DNA of 60,000 bases from Bolinopsis microptera (Eukaryota; Ctenophora; Tentaculata; Lobata; Bolinopsidae): contig NC_087084.1 of assembly GCF_026151205.1 (NCBI RefSeq), forward strand, positions 10,755,453-10,815,452, written 5' to 3'. The translations under genes were made by a program, and so were the position numbers. Positions 42,001-47,887 of this stretch are shown piece after piece (position 1 is the stretch's first letter; every line of letters begins with the position of its first letter). The notes under the pieces were generated by a model that worked only from the letters and a program-made list of their open reading frames with translations, was not told the origin of the DNA and did not search any database.

Positions 42001-42909
42001 AGACTGAGACTGTATGTCGTAATTTGTTCTTGACAGGAAAAAGTAGAGGAAAACTGGTGATCAGATTTTATAATGTGAAACAGGGTTTCAAAACGTTTGG
42101 TACAACTTTTAGATCGGGTTTTTGTTGCCCCCCCCCCCCTCTGATGGCGCCCCATAGCGGGGCCCTTTGTTGCGCCACTGACTGTATCCAACAAGTTTTT
42201 TAAATGTAAGAAACTGTTTATCAAGTGGTATGTACAGTTGCTTGCAGGTTGGTATTATATTCGCGTTTAAATGTTATTGTCATAATATTTACATTGGACG
42301 CTCGCCTATATATCAAGCCAGGCCTCGGTCACGTAAATGCAAATCTTCCCTCACTTTCCCCATGAATTGAATGAATTTACGCGCCACGCGCGCACATTAC
42401 GCGCCGCGCCGAAAATGAAACATGTAAAAAACTCGTTCGGCGACCGCGACTGCCGTAAAACACAAGTGTGCAGTGTGACTATGGCACATCATTTCGTCAC
42501 ACTAAAGAGAAATACACGCTATTCATGACCCCCGATAGCGCTAACCTACATGTGCGAGAATGGAACCTAATCACCCGAAAAGCAATATTTTGAGGGAAAA
42601 ATGTTCTCTGAATCATTCCTACACATTCAGCTTATTTGCGATGGAGATAAAAATCATAGGCGGTGGAAAAAACAGAGACCATCGTCAAAAATGTTAGTTT
42701 AAAAAAAGTGATGTTAAGCGGTGATGCCGCTTAAAACTAACCTGAGATAGATTTGAGATGCCCAATACGAAGCAGATAGCGTCTAATATGTTGCTTTTAC
42801 CACTTCCGTTAAGACCCGTGATAGCATTAAACATGGGGTCAAAATTCTTGACATGAGTCCTATGAGCGTAGGACTTAAACCCATCAATAATCACTTCTTT
42901 TATATACAT
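21083..42909 (-). CDS. SMC2: Structural maintenance of chromosomes 2 (condensin core), ten exons
   Basis: Core ATPase of condensin, which compacts chromosomes in the nucleus. Exons (coding order): 42742-42909, 41405-41554, 40560-40697, 40066-40231, 39286-39809, 38585-39153, 36950-38450, 22478-22606, 22185-22315, 21083-21209. All junctions are GT..AG and phases agree, giving 1200 aa, close to 1197 in human. Visible motifs: Walker A GLNGSGKS (residues 32-39), two long coiled coils, a hinge (about 500-640), signature [11 protein letters not shown] (about 1084-1094), and Walker B ILDEVDAALD split by intron 8. The tail ends in a Lys-rich stretch (NKKQKV). ATG 42909 was chosen because it matches the family start (MYIKEVII); TTTGTCTCAG directly before it could be an acceptor of a 5'-UTR intron. 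Introns hold two tRNA genes, MITEs, a LINE with a nested palindromic element, and several minisatellites. The gene appears intact. Confidence 0.97.
21226..22168. repeat. 41-bp satellite in SMC2 intron 9 carrying CCAAT and CACGTG sites
   Basis: About 23 tandem units of 41 bp: AACCAATCAGAGCACAG, TAYTCACACC, then ACGTGACACAAAGT. Each unit contains AACCAATCAG, a perfect match to the NF-Y consensus, and about 18 bp later CCACGTGAC, an E-box (USF/MITF type). Nearly the whole intron between exons 9 and 10 is this array. Whether the sites are bound is unknown. Confidence 0.97.
22378..22472. repeat. (AGTATAATT)n minisatellite in SMC2 intron 8
   Basis: About ten units of a 9-10-bp AT-rich repeat fill most of the 162-bp intron that interrupts the Walker B coding region. 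Confidence 0.9.
22597..22682 (-). repeat. Duplicated 3' splice-site region of SMC2 intron 7
   Basis: The segment holding the acceptor TTGCAG|GTTGGGTTC and about 40 bp upstream is repeated in tandem with the copy centred near 22645 (GAACCCAACCTGCAATTATA). Only the copy at 22606 leads into an open exon. Confidence 0.8.
22905..24236 (+). CDS. LINE ORF1: PHD-like plus three CCCH zinc fingers
   Basis: 443 codons from the ATG at 22905. Residues about 85-165 hold a Cys/His cluster of PHD type (CGDC ... CYTC ... HNC ... HKC ... CKDC). Residues about 245-325 hold three CCCH-type fingers (C-x7-C-x14-C-x3-H; C-x12-C-x5-C-x3-H; C-x8-C-x4-C-x3-H). The C-terminus is Gln/Pro-rich. ORF1 proteins of LINEs bind element RNA; the CCCH fingers would suit that, which is inference. 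It overlaps the start of ORF2 by 10 bp. The frame is intact. Confidence 0.8.
   Translation: METENQIKTAIGGLLLRAESNVLVKRVLTAFDPFAKRTVNYKQLNQFNLDILEPCAEFLSINLADEDDNKLYTKESLVYRIIFGISSLLPTSCGDCNESYVVELNAEEPPLFVCYTCFRGSHNCENVKTFHKCMLEASIISLLSGHVWMCKDCKATHNPLKPRKSKSRHNSVTKPDPTLSRIMSELKSQTSSPTHQSCNKSVVEPESEENSQTTHIDQHNSLDEDFQSKLQDKLEIVAKDQNVCPQYKKGKCPHGLKGNKLVDGSPCEFNHPRYCPRFCSFGNQNKGGCKKGARCQLVHPVLCKYSVKNKLCTNLECTFIHLKGTRRKEARSTNANEKRPSPERSDSVPNDSKDHFLELRGLVETMQSNFLREIADIRSGLVNTLYQQQQMQQMSRYALPPPTGAALNQYHHMHQPQFQQAYLLSQRPPNMPPTMPFIPPACS
24227..26073 (+). pseudogene. LINE ORF2, first part: endonuclease and N-terminal reverse transcriptase
   Basis: Starts at ATG 24227 ([10 protein letters not shown]). 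The apurinic-type endonuclease shows [27 protein letters not shown] and SDHNLI. A frameshift near 24418-24425 moves the frame from that of 24227 to that of 24258. The reverse transcriptase begins with [33 protein letters not shown] and [13 protein letters not shown]. It is cut at 26073 by the Polinton-like insertion, so no functional enzyme can be made. Confidence 0.88.
26068..26073. other. Left 6-bp target-site duplication (ATCGTC)
   Basis: ATCGTC immediately precedes the element; the same word lies at 34082-34087. Removing the element and one copy makes the LINE reading frame continuous, which fixes the ends to the base. Confidence 0.95.
26544..27026 (-). CDS. 160-aa protein of the palindromic element (left arm copy)
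   Basis: ATG at 27026, 160 codons, identical to the right-arm copy at 33129-33611. Mixed alpha/beta-looking sequence ending in a motif [20 protein letters not shown]. From memory, similar S-T-W/K-W...V...F endings occur in uncharacterised repeated proteins of aquatic invertebrates, some linked to Polinton-like elements; this is unverified. No enzyme motif, signal or membrane span is seen. Function unknown. A TATA box (TATAAAAG on the minus strand, 27051-27058) lies about 25 bp upstream of the ATG, and the preceding gene ends about 67 bp upstream. Confidence 0.75.
   Translation of the reverse strand: MNPLLSILLVMDRSTLAQIPGEYQDIYKRSWKTIKTSVRQGRLKDVYHFPIITTDNSAILRKAEEVVAKYNEKFKVNVAFGFILKDRTTDELKFFHPSNNTMLFTLPRLLETPSDYRQFVEDIEQQDAFDYARLHRPSTKWTVERIVCVRFDIYRFKLRP
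27094..28140 (-). CDS. C2H2 finger / coiled-coil / acidic-tail protein (left arm copy)
   Basis: 348 codons from ATG 28140. Identical to the right-arm copy at 32015-33061. One classical C2H2 finger at the N-terminus (C8-x2-C11-x12-H24-x4-H29), a helical middle with heptad-like Leu/Ile spacing (residues about 85-280), and a very acidic Ser/Glu/Asp tail with DQSGSE and DQSESE repeats. This suggests a DNA-binding or chromatin-associated protein; the role is inferred, not known. Its TATA box is TATATAAG at 28191-28198 (minus strand). Confidence 0.78.
   Translation of the reverse strand: MSSKSYSCDSCGRQYKNSKSLRTHRYSYHRAQKDSRNINKVYSLPNDSVSLDYEYGTDYATKNKLPAANEFTTDGPGYDYLQDKVTDIVLMKADLNILQSTVDELDRLVRNLSEEMKSNDSVSNKTHFVRYEDSILPSNELRILKLTVESNKNDIRDILDTMDNTVDQNVGQEVGVDLNELAAEDLIDGMIEIRNSFVENDIDEVTADIPKLRNVLKLILKTVDLSKLSEEEIQLLNEISNASKLMAKAMIHENFNHLVNMFDRMKTDIDELFEPSDSEKQEIKSVNEEEKSEIDDNNSMTDQSGSETASDKEEEQYSSDSNISEIDQSESESTLDNHSISQSEDQSD
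28257..28704. repeat. Inner-arm minisatellite, left, outer block
   Basis: Units of 16-19 bp, consensus TTATTATTAATGACGGGTA. It is matched in inverted orientation by 31644-31898. Confidence 0.97.
28705..29757 (-). pseudogene. LINE 3' fragment inserted in left inner arm
   Basis: The minus strand encodes about 195 residues (29156-29743) typical of the end of a CR1/Jockey-group ORF2 ([35 protein letters not shown]). It is 5'-truncated next to an A/T run at 29750 and followed by about 430 bp of AT-rich 3' sequence. It lies inside the minisatellite and has no counterpart on the right arm. Confidence 0.75.
29758..30160. repeat. Inner-arm minisatellite, left, inner block
   Basis: The same TGACGGGTATTATTATTAA family, ending with variant units (CAATGAAGACGGAATAATGACGGATATT) that are mirrored exactly on the right arm at about 30500-30660. 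Confidence 0.97.
30161..30495. repeat. Centre of the palindrome with 29-bp spacer
   Basis: About 150 bp on each side (30161-30313 and 30343-30495) are exact reverse complements. The spacer 30314-30342 (TCTTCCTCTTGACATAT...) is the only unpaired sequence. Confidence 0.97.
30496..31013. repeat. Inner-arm minisatellite, right, inner block
   Basis: Reverse complement of the left-arm family (ACCCGTCATTAATAATAAT). Copy number differs from the left arm. Confidence 0.97.
31014..31643 (-). pseudogene. RTE-like LINE 3' fragment inserted in right inner arm
   Basis: The minus strand gives about 200 residues ([64 protein letters not shown]), the same family as the C-terminus of the intact LINE at 44374-47517. 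It is 5'-truncated and ends in a TAGTAG microsatellite (31010-31030). A different LINE family sits in the left arm. Confidence 0.85.
31644..31898. repeat. Inner-arm minisatellite, right, outer block
   Basis: ACCCGTCATTAATAATAAT units, the mirror of 28257-28704. Confidence 0.97.
31957..31964 (+). promoter_or_regulatory. TATA box of the C2H2 gene, right arm
   Basis: TATATAAG, 51 bp upstream of the ATG at 32015, within GAGAGGTATATAAGGGAC. The mirror copy at 28191-28198 serves the left arm. Confidence 0.6.
32015..33061 (+). CDS. C2H2 finger / coiled-coil / acidic-tail protein (right arm copy)
   Basis: Mirror copy of 27094-28140 and identical in protein sequence (348 aa). The ATG at 32015 was chosen because the in-frame codon at 32009 is TTG. 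A poly(A) signal AATAAA (33070-33075) follows the stop by about 10 bp, so the transcript unit is very compact. Function unknown. The N-terminal finger and acidic tail suggest a nuclear protein. Confidence 0.78.
   Translation: MSSKSYSCDSCGRQYKNSKSLRTHRYSYHRAQKDSRNINKVYSLPNDSVSLDYEYGTDYATKNKLPAANEFTTDGPGYDYLQDKVTDIVLMKADLNILQSTVDELDRLVRNLSEEMKSNDSVSNKTHFVRYEDSILPSNELRILKLTVESNKNDIRDILDTMDNTVDQNVGQEVGVDLNELAAEDLIDGMIEIRNSFVENDIDEVTADIPKLRNVLKLILKTVDLSKLSEEEIQLLNEISNASKLMAKAMIHENFNHLVNMFDRMKTDIDELFEPSDSEKQEIKSVNEEEKSEIDDNNSMTDQSGSETASDKEEEQYSSDSNISEIDQSESESTLDNHSISQSEDQSD
33097..33104 (+). promoter_or_regulatory. TATA box of the 160-aa gene, right arm
   Basis: TATAAAAG starts 32 bp before the ATG at 33129, so a transcript starting about 30 bp downstream would have almost no 5' leader. 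Confidence 0.6.
33129..33611 (+). CDS. 160-aa protein of the palindromic element (right arm copy)
   Basis: Mirror copy of 26544-27026, identical in protein sequence. It follows the C2H2 gene by 67 bp in the same direction and has its own TATA box. The frame ends 470 bp from the element terminus. Function unknown; see the left-arm copy for motifs. Confidence 0.75.
   Translation: MNPLLSILLVMDRSTLAQIPGEYQDIYKRSWKTIKTSVRQGRLKDVYHFPIITTDNSAILRKAEEVVAKYNEKFKVNVAFGFILKDRTTDELKFFHPSNNTMLFTLPRLLETPSDYRQFVEDIEQQDAFDYARLHRPSTKWTVERIVCVRFDIYRFKLRP
34082..35271 (+). pseudogene. LINE ORF2, second part: catalytic and C-terminal reverse transcriptase
   Basis: Resumes directly after the insertion; 34082-34087 is the second target-duplication copy. 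It shows [27 protein letters not shown], the catalytic FADD box, thumb-region [11 protein letters not shown], and the usual end [12 protein letters not shown]...FKAKL. The stop is TAG at 35269-35271. The frame is open from the insertion to the stop. Confidence 0.9.
35341..36985 (-). repeat. 27 tandem copies of the exon 7 / intron 7 boundary of SMC2
   Basis: The unit is 61 bp: the last 41 nt of SMC2 exon 7 (ending AAGTCAAG) plus the first 20 nt of intron 7 (GTAAGTGCTAATGTTTATAT). The true boundary is the copy at 36950. Every downstream copy keeps an intact AAG|GTAAGTG donor. Outer copies have CTAGAACC-type wording (TTCTAGACC) like the true exon; inner copies have TTCTAAACC. One unit near 36240 is 60 bp. 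Confidence 0.97.
38459..38570 (-). repeat. Minisatellite filling SMC2 intron 6
   Basis: About five units of a ~21-bp repeat (GTAACTAGTAGTGTAACTATG in sense). The intron is 134 bp (38451-38584). Its two ends both contain AGGTACGTCATGATA, a direct repeat spanning both splice sites. Confidence 0.95.
39165..39284 (-). repeat. Minisatellite filling SMC2 intron 5
   Basis: The same ~21-bp family and orientation as intron 6. The intron (39154-39285, 132 bp) is bounded by the exact 19-nt direct repeat GTCTAACTACACCCAGGTA, which contains the 5' splice site at one end and the 3' splice site at the other. Confidence 0.95.
39812..39940. repeat. Three ~53-bp units with CCAATCAG and CACGTG in SMC2 intron 4
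   Basis: GAGCACCAATCAGAACACAG, TATTGGTAG, CACGTGGTAATATGT and two variants. This is the same pairing of CCAAT-box and E-box words as the 41-bp satellite, but a different unit length. Confidence 0.85.
40240..40555 (-). repeat. Minisatellite filling SMC2 intron 3
   Basis: About 14 units of the same ~21-bp family (GTAACTAGTAGTGTAACTATG), with a duplicated ~107-bp higher-order block. Its ends do not form the clear direct repeats seen in introns 5 and 6. Confidence 0.95.
40794..41058. mobile_element. Harbinger-like MITE with TAA target duplication
   Basis: 265 bp. It starts CACCCCAGTTCCATGGCC and ends with the complement; the inverted ends extend about 45 bp with few mismatches. It is flanked by TAA (40791-40793, 41059-41061), as in PIF/Harbinger elements. 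The interior is rich in GACGGAG/CTCCGTC palindromes. It lies in SMC2 intron 2. Confidence 0.75.
41161..41240 (+). tRNA. tRNA-Leu(AAG), copy 1, in SMC2 intron 2 (antisense)
   Basis: A full cloverleaf: acceptor GGTCTCG/CGAGGCC, A-box TGGCCGAGCGG, anticodon loop TTAAGGC (AAG), a long class-II variable arm, T-arm GCGGG/CCCGC with B-box GGTTCGAATCC. TTTT follows at 41243. The discriminator base is T (41240), although eukaryotic tRNA-Leu normally has A73, so function is probable but not certain. Confidence 0.88.
41604..41683 (+). tRNA. tRNA-Leu(AAG), copy 2, in SMC2 intron 1 (antisense)
   Basis: Same body as copy 1, with paired changes in the acceptor (GGTCACG/CGTGGCC) and T-stem (GTGGG/CCCAC) that keep base pairing. 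The discriminator is again T. A Pol III terminator TTTTT starts at 41685. Confidence 0.88.
41684..42741. other. Rest of SMC2 intron 1
   Basis: AT-rich. At 42120-42182 a sequence starting on the minus strand with CAGTGGCGCAACAAAGGGCC resembles a hAT terminus, but the partner end was not found. Several GCGCGCC-type words lie at 42380-42415. No gene. Confidence 0.5.
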
Positions 42910-44052
42910 CTGAGACAAAGCATGATTAGTAATAATTCTAAGTATAATAAAATAATAATACTTAATACATGATACTTACTTTAGGAGATTTCTTCATTAA
43001 GCTGTGTGAGAATATCAAATAAACACCATTTACATCTTTAAATGTTTACATTGAACGATTTCAACCTATTTCAACCTAATTCAACCTATTTAGTTGTATG
43101 TCAAATGAGAGAGATTCTAAAAAGGCAGGAGCAAGAAAAATGTTAATGATATAAAGCAAAAATAAAGCAAAAATGCTTTTAAATAAATTGACTCAACAAA
43201 CATCCGAATAACACAAAAGTAAAATCCAGAAATATTTGGATAAAACATTTTCACCAATCGTTGGAATTTCCCAAGAGCATTATGAACTGAGGTGGGTTGT
43301 ACAACAGCTACAATGTAGCTACAGCTACATATTAATGAGGTTTACTTAACTAACTGAGGCACAAAACATATATACTATACTATTAACATCACTTTTCTCT
43401 TTTTCTTAACTTGCTCAACTGCTCATCAGGACGTATTTTCATTCTACCTGCAGTGGGAATATTAGCGTTACTATGGTGAGGAAACTATTTCTACCTGCAG
43501 TGGGAATATGTTATTGTTAATATCATAGTATTGTTATATTATAATTAGTTATTAGTGTTACTATGGTGAGAAAACTATTTTTATTGTACTTTATTCATGT
43601 CTACCTACATTTTCAAAAGACGAAATTCTGATATTTTTCAGTTGAAACTTTCATGAAACAATAAATGATAGAGGTTAGATCATCATCATCATTAAAAAAG
43701 GAAAATATTTGCTCCTACATAAATGTTATCATTCAACTTACTTGCAGAAAGATTTAATCTATGAACTGTCAGTCATTGCAAATTATAAGTTACATAATGT
43801 TCATGTACGCATGTCAGCCCTTAAAGGTTAACTACTGAAGAACTGTAATTCACCCCACCTTGGCTGGGTAACCATGGTAACCATATCTAATAACTTATTA
43901 TTAACGTAAAACTGTAAATAAACATACCAGAAAATTAATCATGGTTATTATTCAAATTTGCATGTAATAAAGAAAACCATTATTATCAAAATTTCACCAT
44001 TTTTCATCGAAAAGAATTTCAAAATACATCTCAAAAAGCTGAATCAAAACTA
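42910..44052. other. Region between SMC2 and the zinc-finger gene
   Basis: 1.1 kb containing the SMC2 upstream region and the zinc-finger 3' flank. A ~60-bp block (TTTCTACCTGCAGTGGGAATA ... ACTATGGTGAG) is repeated at 43436-43580. The minus strand has a possible poly(A) signal near 43590. No clear TATA box. Confidence 0.5.
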
Positions 44053-44351
44053 TCATAACTTATCACGCACAGCAGTTACATTTTGTTCTGAAAACGGAAT
44101 ATTACATTGGGACTGGGGAAGCAGCGGAGGTTGCCCAATAAATGGCACGTTCTGACGAGATGCTCCAAAGGTAGGTCGAATAGAAGTCTGGTTTTGCGAA
44201 CTTCCAGAAGAATATCCTGAGTTATTTTGAACAGGAGTCTGGTTTTGCGAACTTCCAGAATATCCTGAGTTATTTTGATGGGGAATATGGACGTGAACCT
44301 CGCTGGGAGAGAACATACCAGAGTTATGAGGTACATTGTTAGTTGCCATAG
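44053..44351 (-). pseudogene. Separated C-terminal coding segment of the zinc-finger gene
   Basis: About 99 codons in the same frame as the upstream zinc-finger reading frame, Asn/Ser/Gly/Gln-rich with NNSGYSGSSQNQT repeats, ending at TGA 44053. It begins in the same coding minisatellite (TMATNNV) in which the upstream part ends, so it was the original C-terminus before the LINE insertion. It can now be used only if the LINE is spliced out. Confidence 0.75.
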
Positions 44352-44361
44352 TAACATTGTT

Positions 44362-47300
44362 GACTTACTTGACTTAAGGCGGCTTCAGCGTCCGAGTATT
44401 GATGCGCTGTCTCCATAAAACTCTATCCGCCATAAGTCCGCCCATTTCTCCAGTGTCGTTGAGACCCGTGTCAGCTCGTAGGCTATCAACATAGGTCATG
44501 GCTGGTCTCCCCCTACTCCGCACCCCATGAGTTGGTTCCCAGAGTAGCAAGCGGTTTGCGACTAGTTCTGGGTGCCGGTGGATATGGCCTGCTAGTCGCA
44601 TCCTGCGCTCTTGGATCTTCATGGTTGCTCTCGGTAGGTTGCCATAGACTTCTTTGTTGGTTTTTCGCTGCTTCCAATCCACATTAAGTGCCATCCTTAG
44701 CATTCTAGTGTAGCAGCCATCAATGCGTTTCTTCAATTGCTCTGTCAACGTCCAGGTTTCAGAACCATAAAGAAGTATTGACTCCACAGTAGCAACAAAT
44801 AGACGGATCTTTAGTCCTCTTCTAAGGTCAGACTTCCACATCTTCTTTAGCTTGTGGCAGGCTGCCCAAGCCTTAGCTTTTCTGACCCGCAGGTCCCTCT
44901 CTGTTGTTGCTATCCAAGCTCCAAGGTAAACAAAGTCTGTCACCTTTTCCAGCTGGTTTCCAGAACAGCTATTAAGACTACTCGCCTCCTCTGTCATGTT
45001 CAGAGTCATGAACTTAGTTTTAGAGCCGTTCATGGCTAGCCCAACACTCAGTGCTGCTTTCTCAAGCCTGTCCAGGAGTAGTTTTGCCCCTTCAATGGTA
45101 TCAGTGATAAGGGCAACATCATCTTCAAACTCGACGTCTGCGATCTTCTCGGCACCAATCCTTCTACTCCGTGCAGGCCTGAGGGTAAACCCAGAGTCCG
45201 AGTCATCATCGTCTATAGTCACTGTCATGATATAGTCAATCACGATAATGAACAAGTACGGGGCAAGAGTGTCTCCTTGCAGTACTCCAGCCAGGATATC
45301 AAAAATTTCTGTTATACCATCGGCTGTAACTACTTTAGCCTTTGTGCTCGTATAGATACCCTCAATGAGCCGCACTATGGCTTCTGGTATGCCATATGCT
45401 TTTAATATCTTCATGAGCAAACCTCTATGCACACTATCGAACGCCTTTTTGAAATCAATGAAAACCATGGTGGCCTTAAGATTTTTGGCTCTAGCACCCT
45501 CCATAATTCTTCGTAGAGCAAGGATGTGCGATGTTGTAGAGCGCCCAGGTCTAAAGCCATTCTGGTTGTCCCTTAAAACTTCCTCAAGACTTGGCTTCAT
45601 CCTGTTCAGCAACATTTTGTTCAGAGTTTTACTGACTATCGATGTCAGAGATATTCCTCTGTAGTTGTCGGTCTTAGTGAGGTCCCCTTTCTTTGGCACA
45701 GGAACAATATTACTGAGCTTCCATTGATCGGGCATGAGACCATCACATAATGCATCGTTGCAGAACTTCAGGATGACGTCATCGATGTCCACCCTCTTCA
45801 TCACTTCAGGTGAGATACCATCATCACCATAAGCTTTGCCTTCTACTATCTGCTTTTTGGCAAGACGTAGTTCCTCAATGGTGAACGGGCCATCCTCTAT
45901 ATTCAGTGGAGGGTGTATATTCCTGATCGGAATACTATTGTCAGGGACTGTGGGTGGCTGTCCAAGTAACCCAGAGAAGTGCTTCCTCCAGTTCTCAAGA
46001 CGTTCTGTTGAGCTGCCCCCTTCCACGAGTCCACAGCTGGGATTTGTCCTCCCTGAAATATCGTTGACAAGCTTCCAGGATTCCTTGTTCTTACAACGAT
46101 CAGCAGTATCCTCAACTTTCCTGATCTTTCCTTTCAGGATCTCCTCCTCTACCTCTTTGTAGCAGGCCTTTAACAAATCCTTTTTAGTGGCGACTTCCTC
46201 TCTCTTCTCCTCACAAGGCTCCTGATGGTATTGGTCCTTGGCCAAGAACAGTCCCCTCCTTGCACTGTCCACTCTTGGGTCACTTGAGGGGTCAATCTGC
46301 TTTTGTCGAGTCTTCTTTGGCAGAAGGCTCTTGTTTGCCGCCTCAATAGCAACCATAAGCTTCCCGTAGCTTTCAGTGGCCCCATCATCCTCCTCTACCA
46401 GGCCAGAGAATCTATTCCGAACTTCAAATGCATACTTTTTTTGAAGCTCACCATCCGACTTCAGGGCACTATAATCATAGTTAACTTTTTTCGGAGGCCT
46501 GTGTCCTTTCCTAAAGCTAACTTTGATCTTACACACTACAACTCTGTGATCAGATCCCAACGACTGAAAAGTGTTGTAAACTTCAGTGTTCTTTAATGAG
46601 TTTTTCCACTTCCGCCGTATGAGGATATAGTCAATCTGACCTTTGTTAAGTGTCCCATCGGATAAGAAGGTCCACCTCTTGTTGACCTTCTTTCTGAAGC
46701 GGATATTGGTAATTTCCATATCGCACTCCAGGGCAGTGTCTCTCAGTAGCTCTCCATTCCGATTGGTACGAGTATGAAAGTACCAACGGGAATCTTCTTC
46801 ACTCTCCTTTCCAAGCCGGGCGTTCATATCTCCCTCTGTGATCAGCAGGTGGTGCGCTGGCACATCATTCATAGCCTGTCTAAGGGTGTTATGGAAATCC
46901 TCCGCTTCTTCAACTAGTGCTGCCTCGGTAGGACTATAGGCAGTTATAGTTGTGAGTCTGGGATTTCCGTTGAAAGAGATAGTCAGCACTCTTGAGCCAT
47001 AGGGTTTAATGAGGCTGATTGCGCTGTATGCTCTTCTAGTCAGCAGAAAGCCCACTCCGCCGGTGGCTGCTCCTGCTCCATTCCTCCATGCTGAAACAGT
47101 TACCAAGCTAACCCCCTCCTTGAACTTTTCGATCTTGATCGGCTCCTGGTGGACAATCCTATGTTCTTGGATCCCAAGGATCTCCATGCCACTCTCCAGA
47201 AACTGAGTCACGAGTTCAAGGCGCTTGTAACCTTCTCTAGCAGTTCGGACATTAAATGTCCCTACTAGAGCTACCTCACTACAAGAAACCAATGCATCCC

Positions 47301-47887
47301 CATCCTTTTTTTGTTGTTTTATGTTATTTTTTGTGCCGGGTGAAGGAGCCGGCATATCATCTGTCACCCCTCTCCTAGGGAGTTTTAGGGTGAGAGAGTC
47401 ATCAATCCGGTCCCCTCCGACATCTAAATCAGTGGTAGGGACTTTAACCCTAGTGTTATTATAAGACATCATCAAACTTTTCAATGGCTGGTGTCTCATG
47501 CGCAGTCCCCTGCACATCAGGCAAAGTGAGACACCTACTTAACGCCGGGCGCCACTTGAGCGTTAAATGACTTATCCATCTTGGCCACGTGAGTAACAAC
47601 TTCCGCTAGAACACTTGTTGCTACTAATCAGTAAGAGTGGGTTTTGTGATGATGTCCTGTCGTTGTATTATTTCTTCTTTCTTCACCAATTCCAATAAAT
47701 GACTATACGCTTTTGTCCCAAAGCTTAGGGAGATTAGAGTGTGAGCCAAGGCTCCACTTTTACGGGGGCTAACCTTCCCCCTGACTACCTCGTTACCCCA
47801 GGCATGGGGGGCCGATCCTGTTACCAGAGCGTGGTCCAGTTTACCTGGGTCATAGAAACAAGGTCAGAGGCAAACGGCCAATACCTC
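44362..47887 (-). mobile_element. Full-length RTE-like LINE inserted in the zinc-finger coding sequence
   Basis: 3526 bp with one long ORF. It is flanked by a 10-bp direct repeat TAACATTGTT (44352-44361 and 47888-47897; the target is itself repetitive). The 5' leader is about 370 bp. The 3' end follows the stop by about 12 bp (AAGTCAAGTAAGTC) with no poly(A), as in RTE-type elements. The intact ORF and flanks imply a young insertion. Confidence 0.85.
44374..47517 (-). CDS. LINE endonuclease-reverse transcriptase, intact (1047 aa)
   Basis: The N-terminal ~85 residues are low-complexity. An apurinic-type endonuclease follows (VGTFNVRTAREG, IQEHRI, ITAYSPTE, GDMNARLG, SDHRVV). The reverse transcriptase comes next (NYRGISLTS, QNGFRPGRST, FIDFKKAFDSVHR, AGVLQGDTLAPYLF, catalytic FEDD in place of the usual FADD). 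The C-terminal domain is typical of this clade ([39 protein letters not shown]). No frameshift or stop. The FEDD substitution keeps both catalytic aspartates. Family assignment to the RTE/Proto2 group is from memory. Confidence 0.9.
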   Translation of the reverse strand: MCRGLRMRHQPLKSLMMSYNNTRVKVPTTDLDVGGDRIDDSLTLKLPRRGVTDDMPAPSPGTKNNIKQQKKDGDALVSCSEVALVGTFNVRTAREGYKRLELVTQFLESGMEILGIQEHRIVHQEPIKIEKFKEGVSLVTVSAWRNGAGAATGGVGFLLTRRAYSAISLIKPYGSRVLTISFNGNPRLTTITAYSPTEAALVEEAEDFHNTLRQAMNDVPAHHLLITEGDMNARLGKESEEDSRWYFHTRTNRNGELLRDTALECDMEITNIRFRKKVNKRWTFLSDGTLNKGQIDYILIRRKWKNSLKNTEVYNTFQSLGSDHRVVVCKIKVSFRKGHRPPKKVNYDYSALKSDGELQKKYAFEVRNRFSGLVEEDDGATESYGKLMVAIEAANKSLLPKKTRQKQIDPSSDPRVDSARRGLFLAKDQYHQEPCEEKREEVATKKDLLKACYKEVEEEILKGKIRKVEDTADRCKNKESWKLVNDISGRTNPSCGLVEGGSSTERLENWRKHFSGLLGQPPTVPDNSIPIRNIHPPLNIEDGPFTIEELRLAKKQIVEGKAYGDDGISPEVMKRVDIDDVILKFCNDALCDGLMPDQWKLSNIVPVPKKGDLTKTDNYRGISLTSIVSKTLNKMLLNRMKPSLEEVLRDNQNGFRPGRSTTSHILALRRIMEGARAKNLKATMVFIDFKKAFDSVHRGLLMKILKAYGIPEAIVRLIEGIYTSTKAKVVTADGITEIFDILAGVLQGDTLAPYLFIIVIDYIMTVTIDDDDSDSGFTLRPARSRRIGAEKIADVEFEDDVALITDTIEGAKLLLDRLEKAALSVGLAMNGSKTKFMTLNMTEEASSLNSCSGNQLEKVTDFVYLGAWIATTERDLRVRKAKAWAACHKLKKMWKSDLRRGLKIRLFVATVESILLYGSETWTLTEQLKKRIDGCYTRMLRMALNVDWKQRKTNKEVYGNLPRATMKIQERRMRLAGHIHRHPELVANRLLLWEPTHGVRSRGRPAMTYVDSLRADTGLNDTGEMGGLMADRVLWRQRINTRTLKPP

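Noticed and set aside
42117-42185. hAT element in SMC2 intron 1
   Set aside because: One end (CAGTGGCGCAAC on the minus strand) looks right, but I found no opposite end or 8-bp duplication.
44854-47206. Plus-strand frames inside 44374-47517
   Set aside because: Antisense shadows of the LINE ORF; no codon or domain support.
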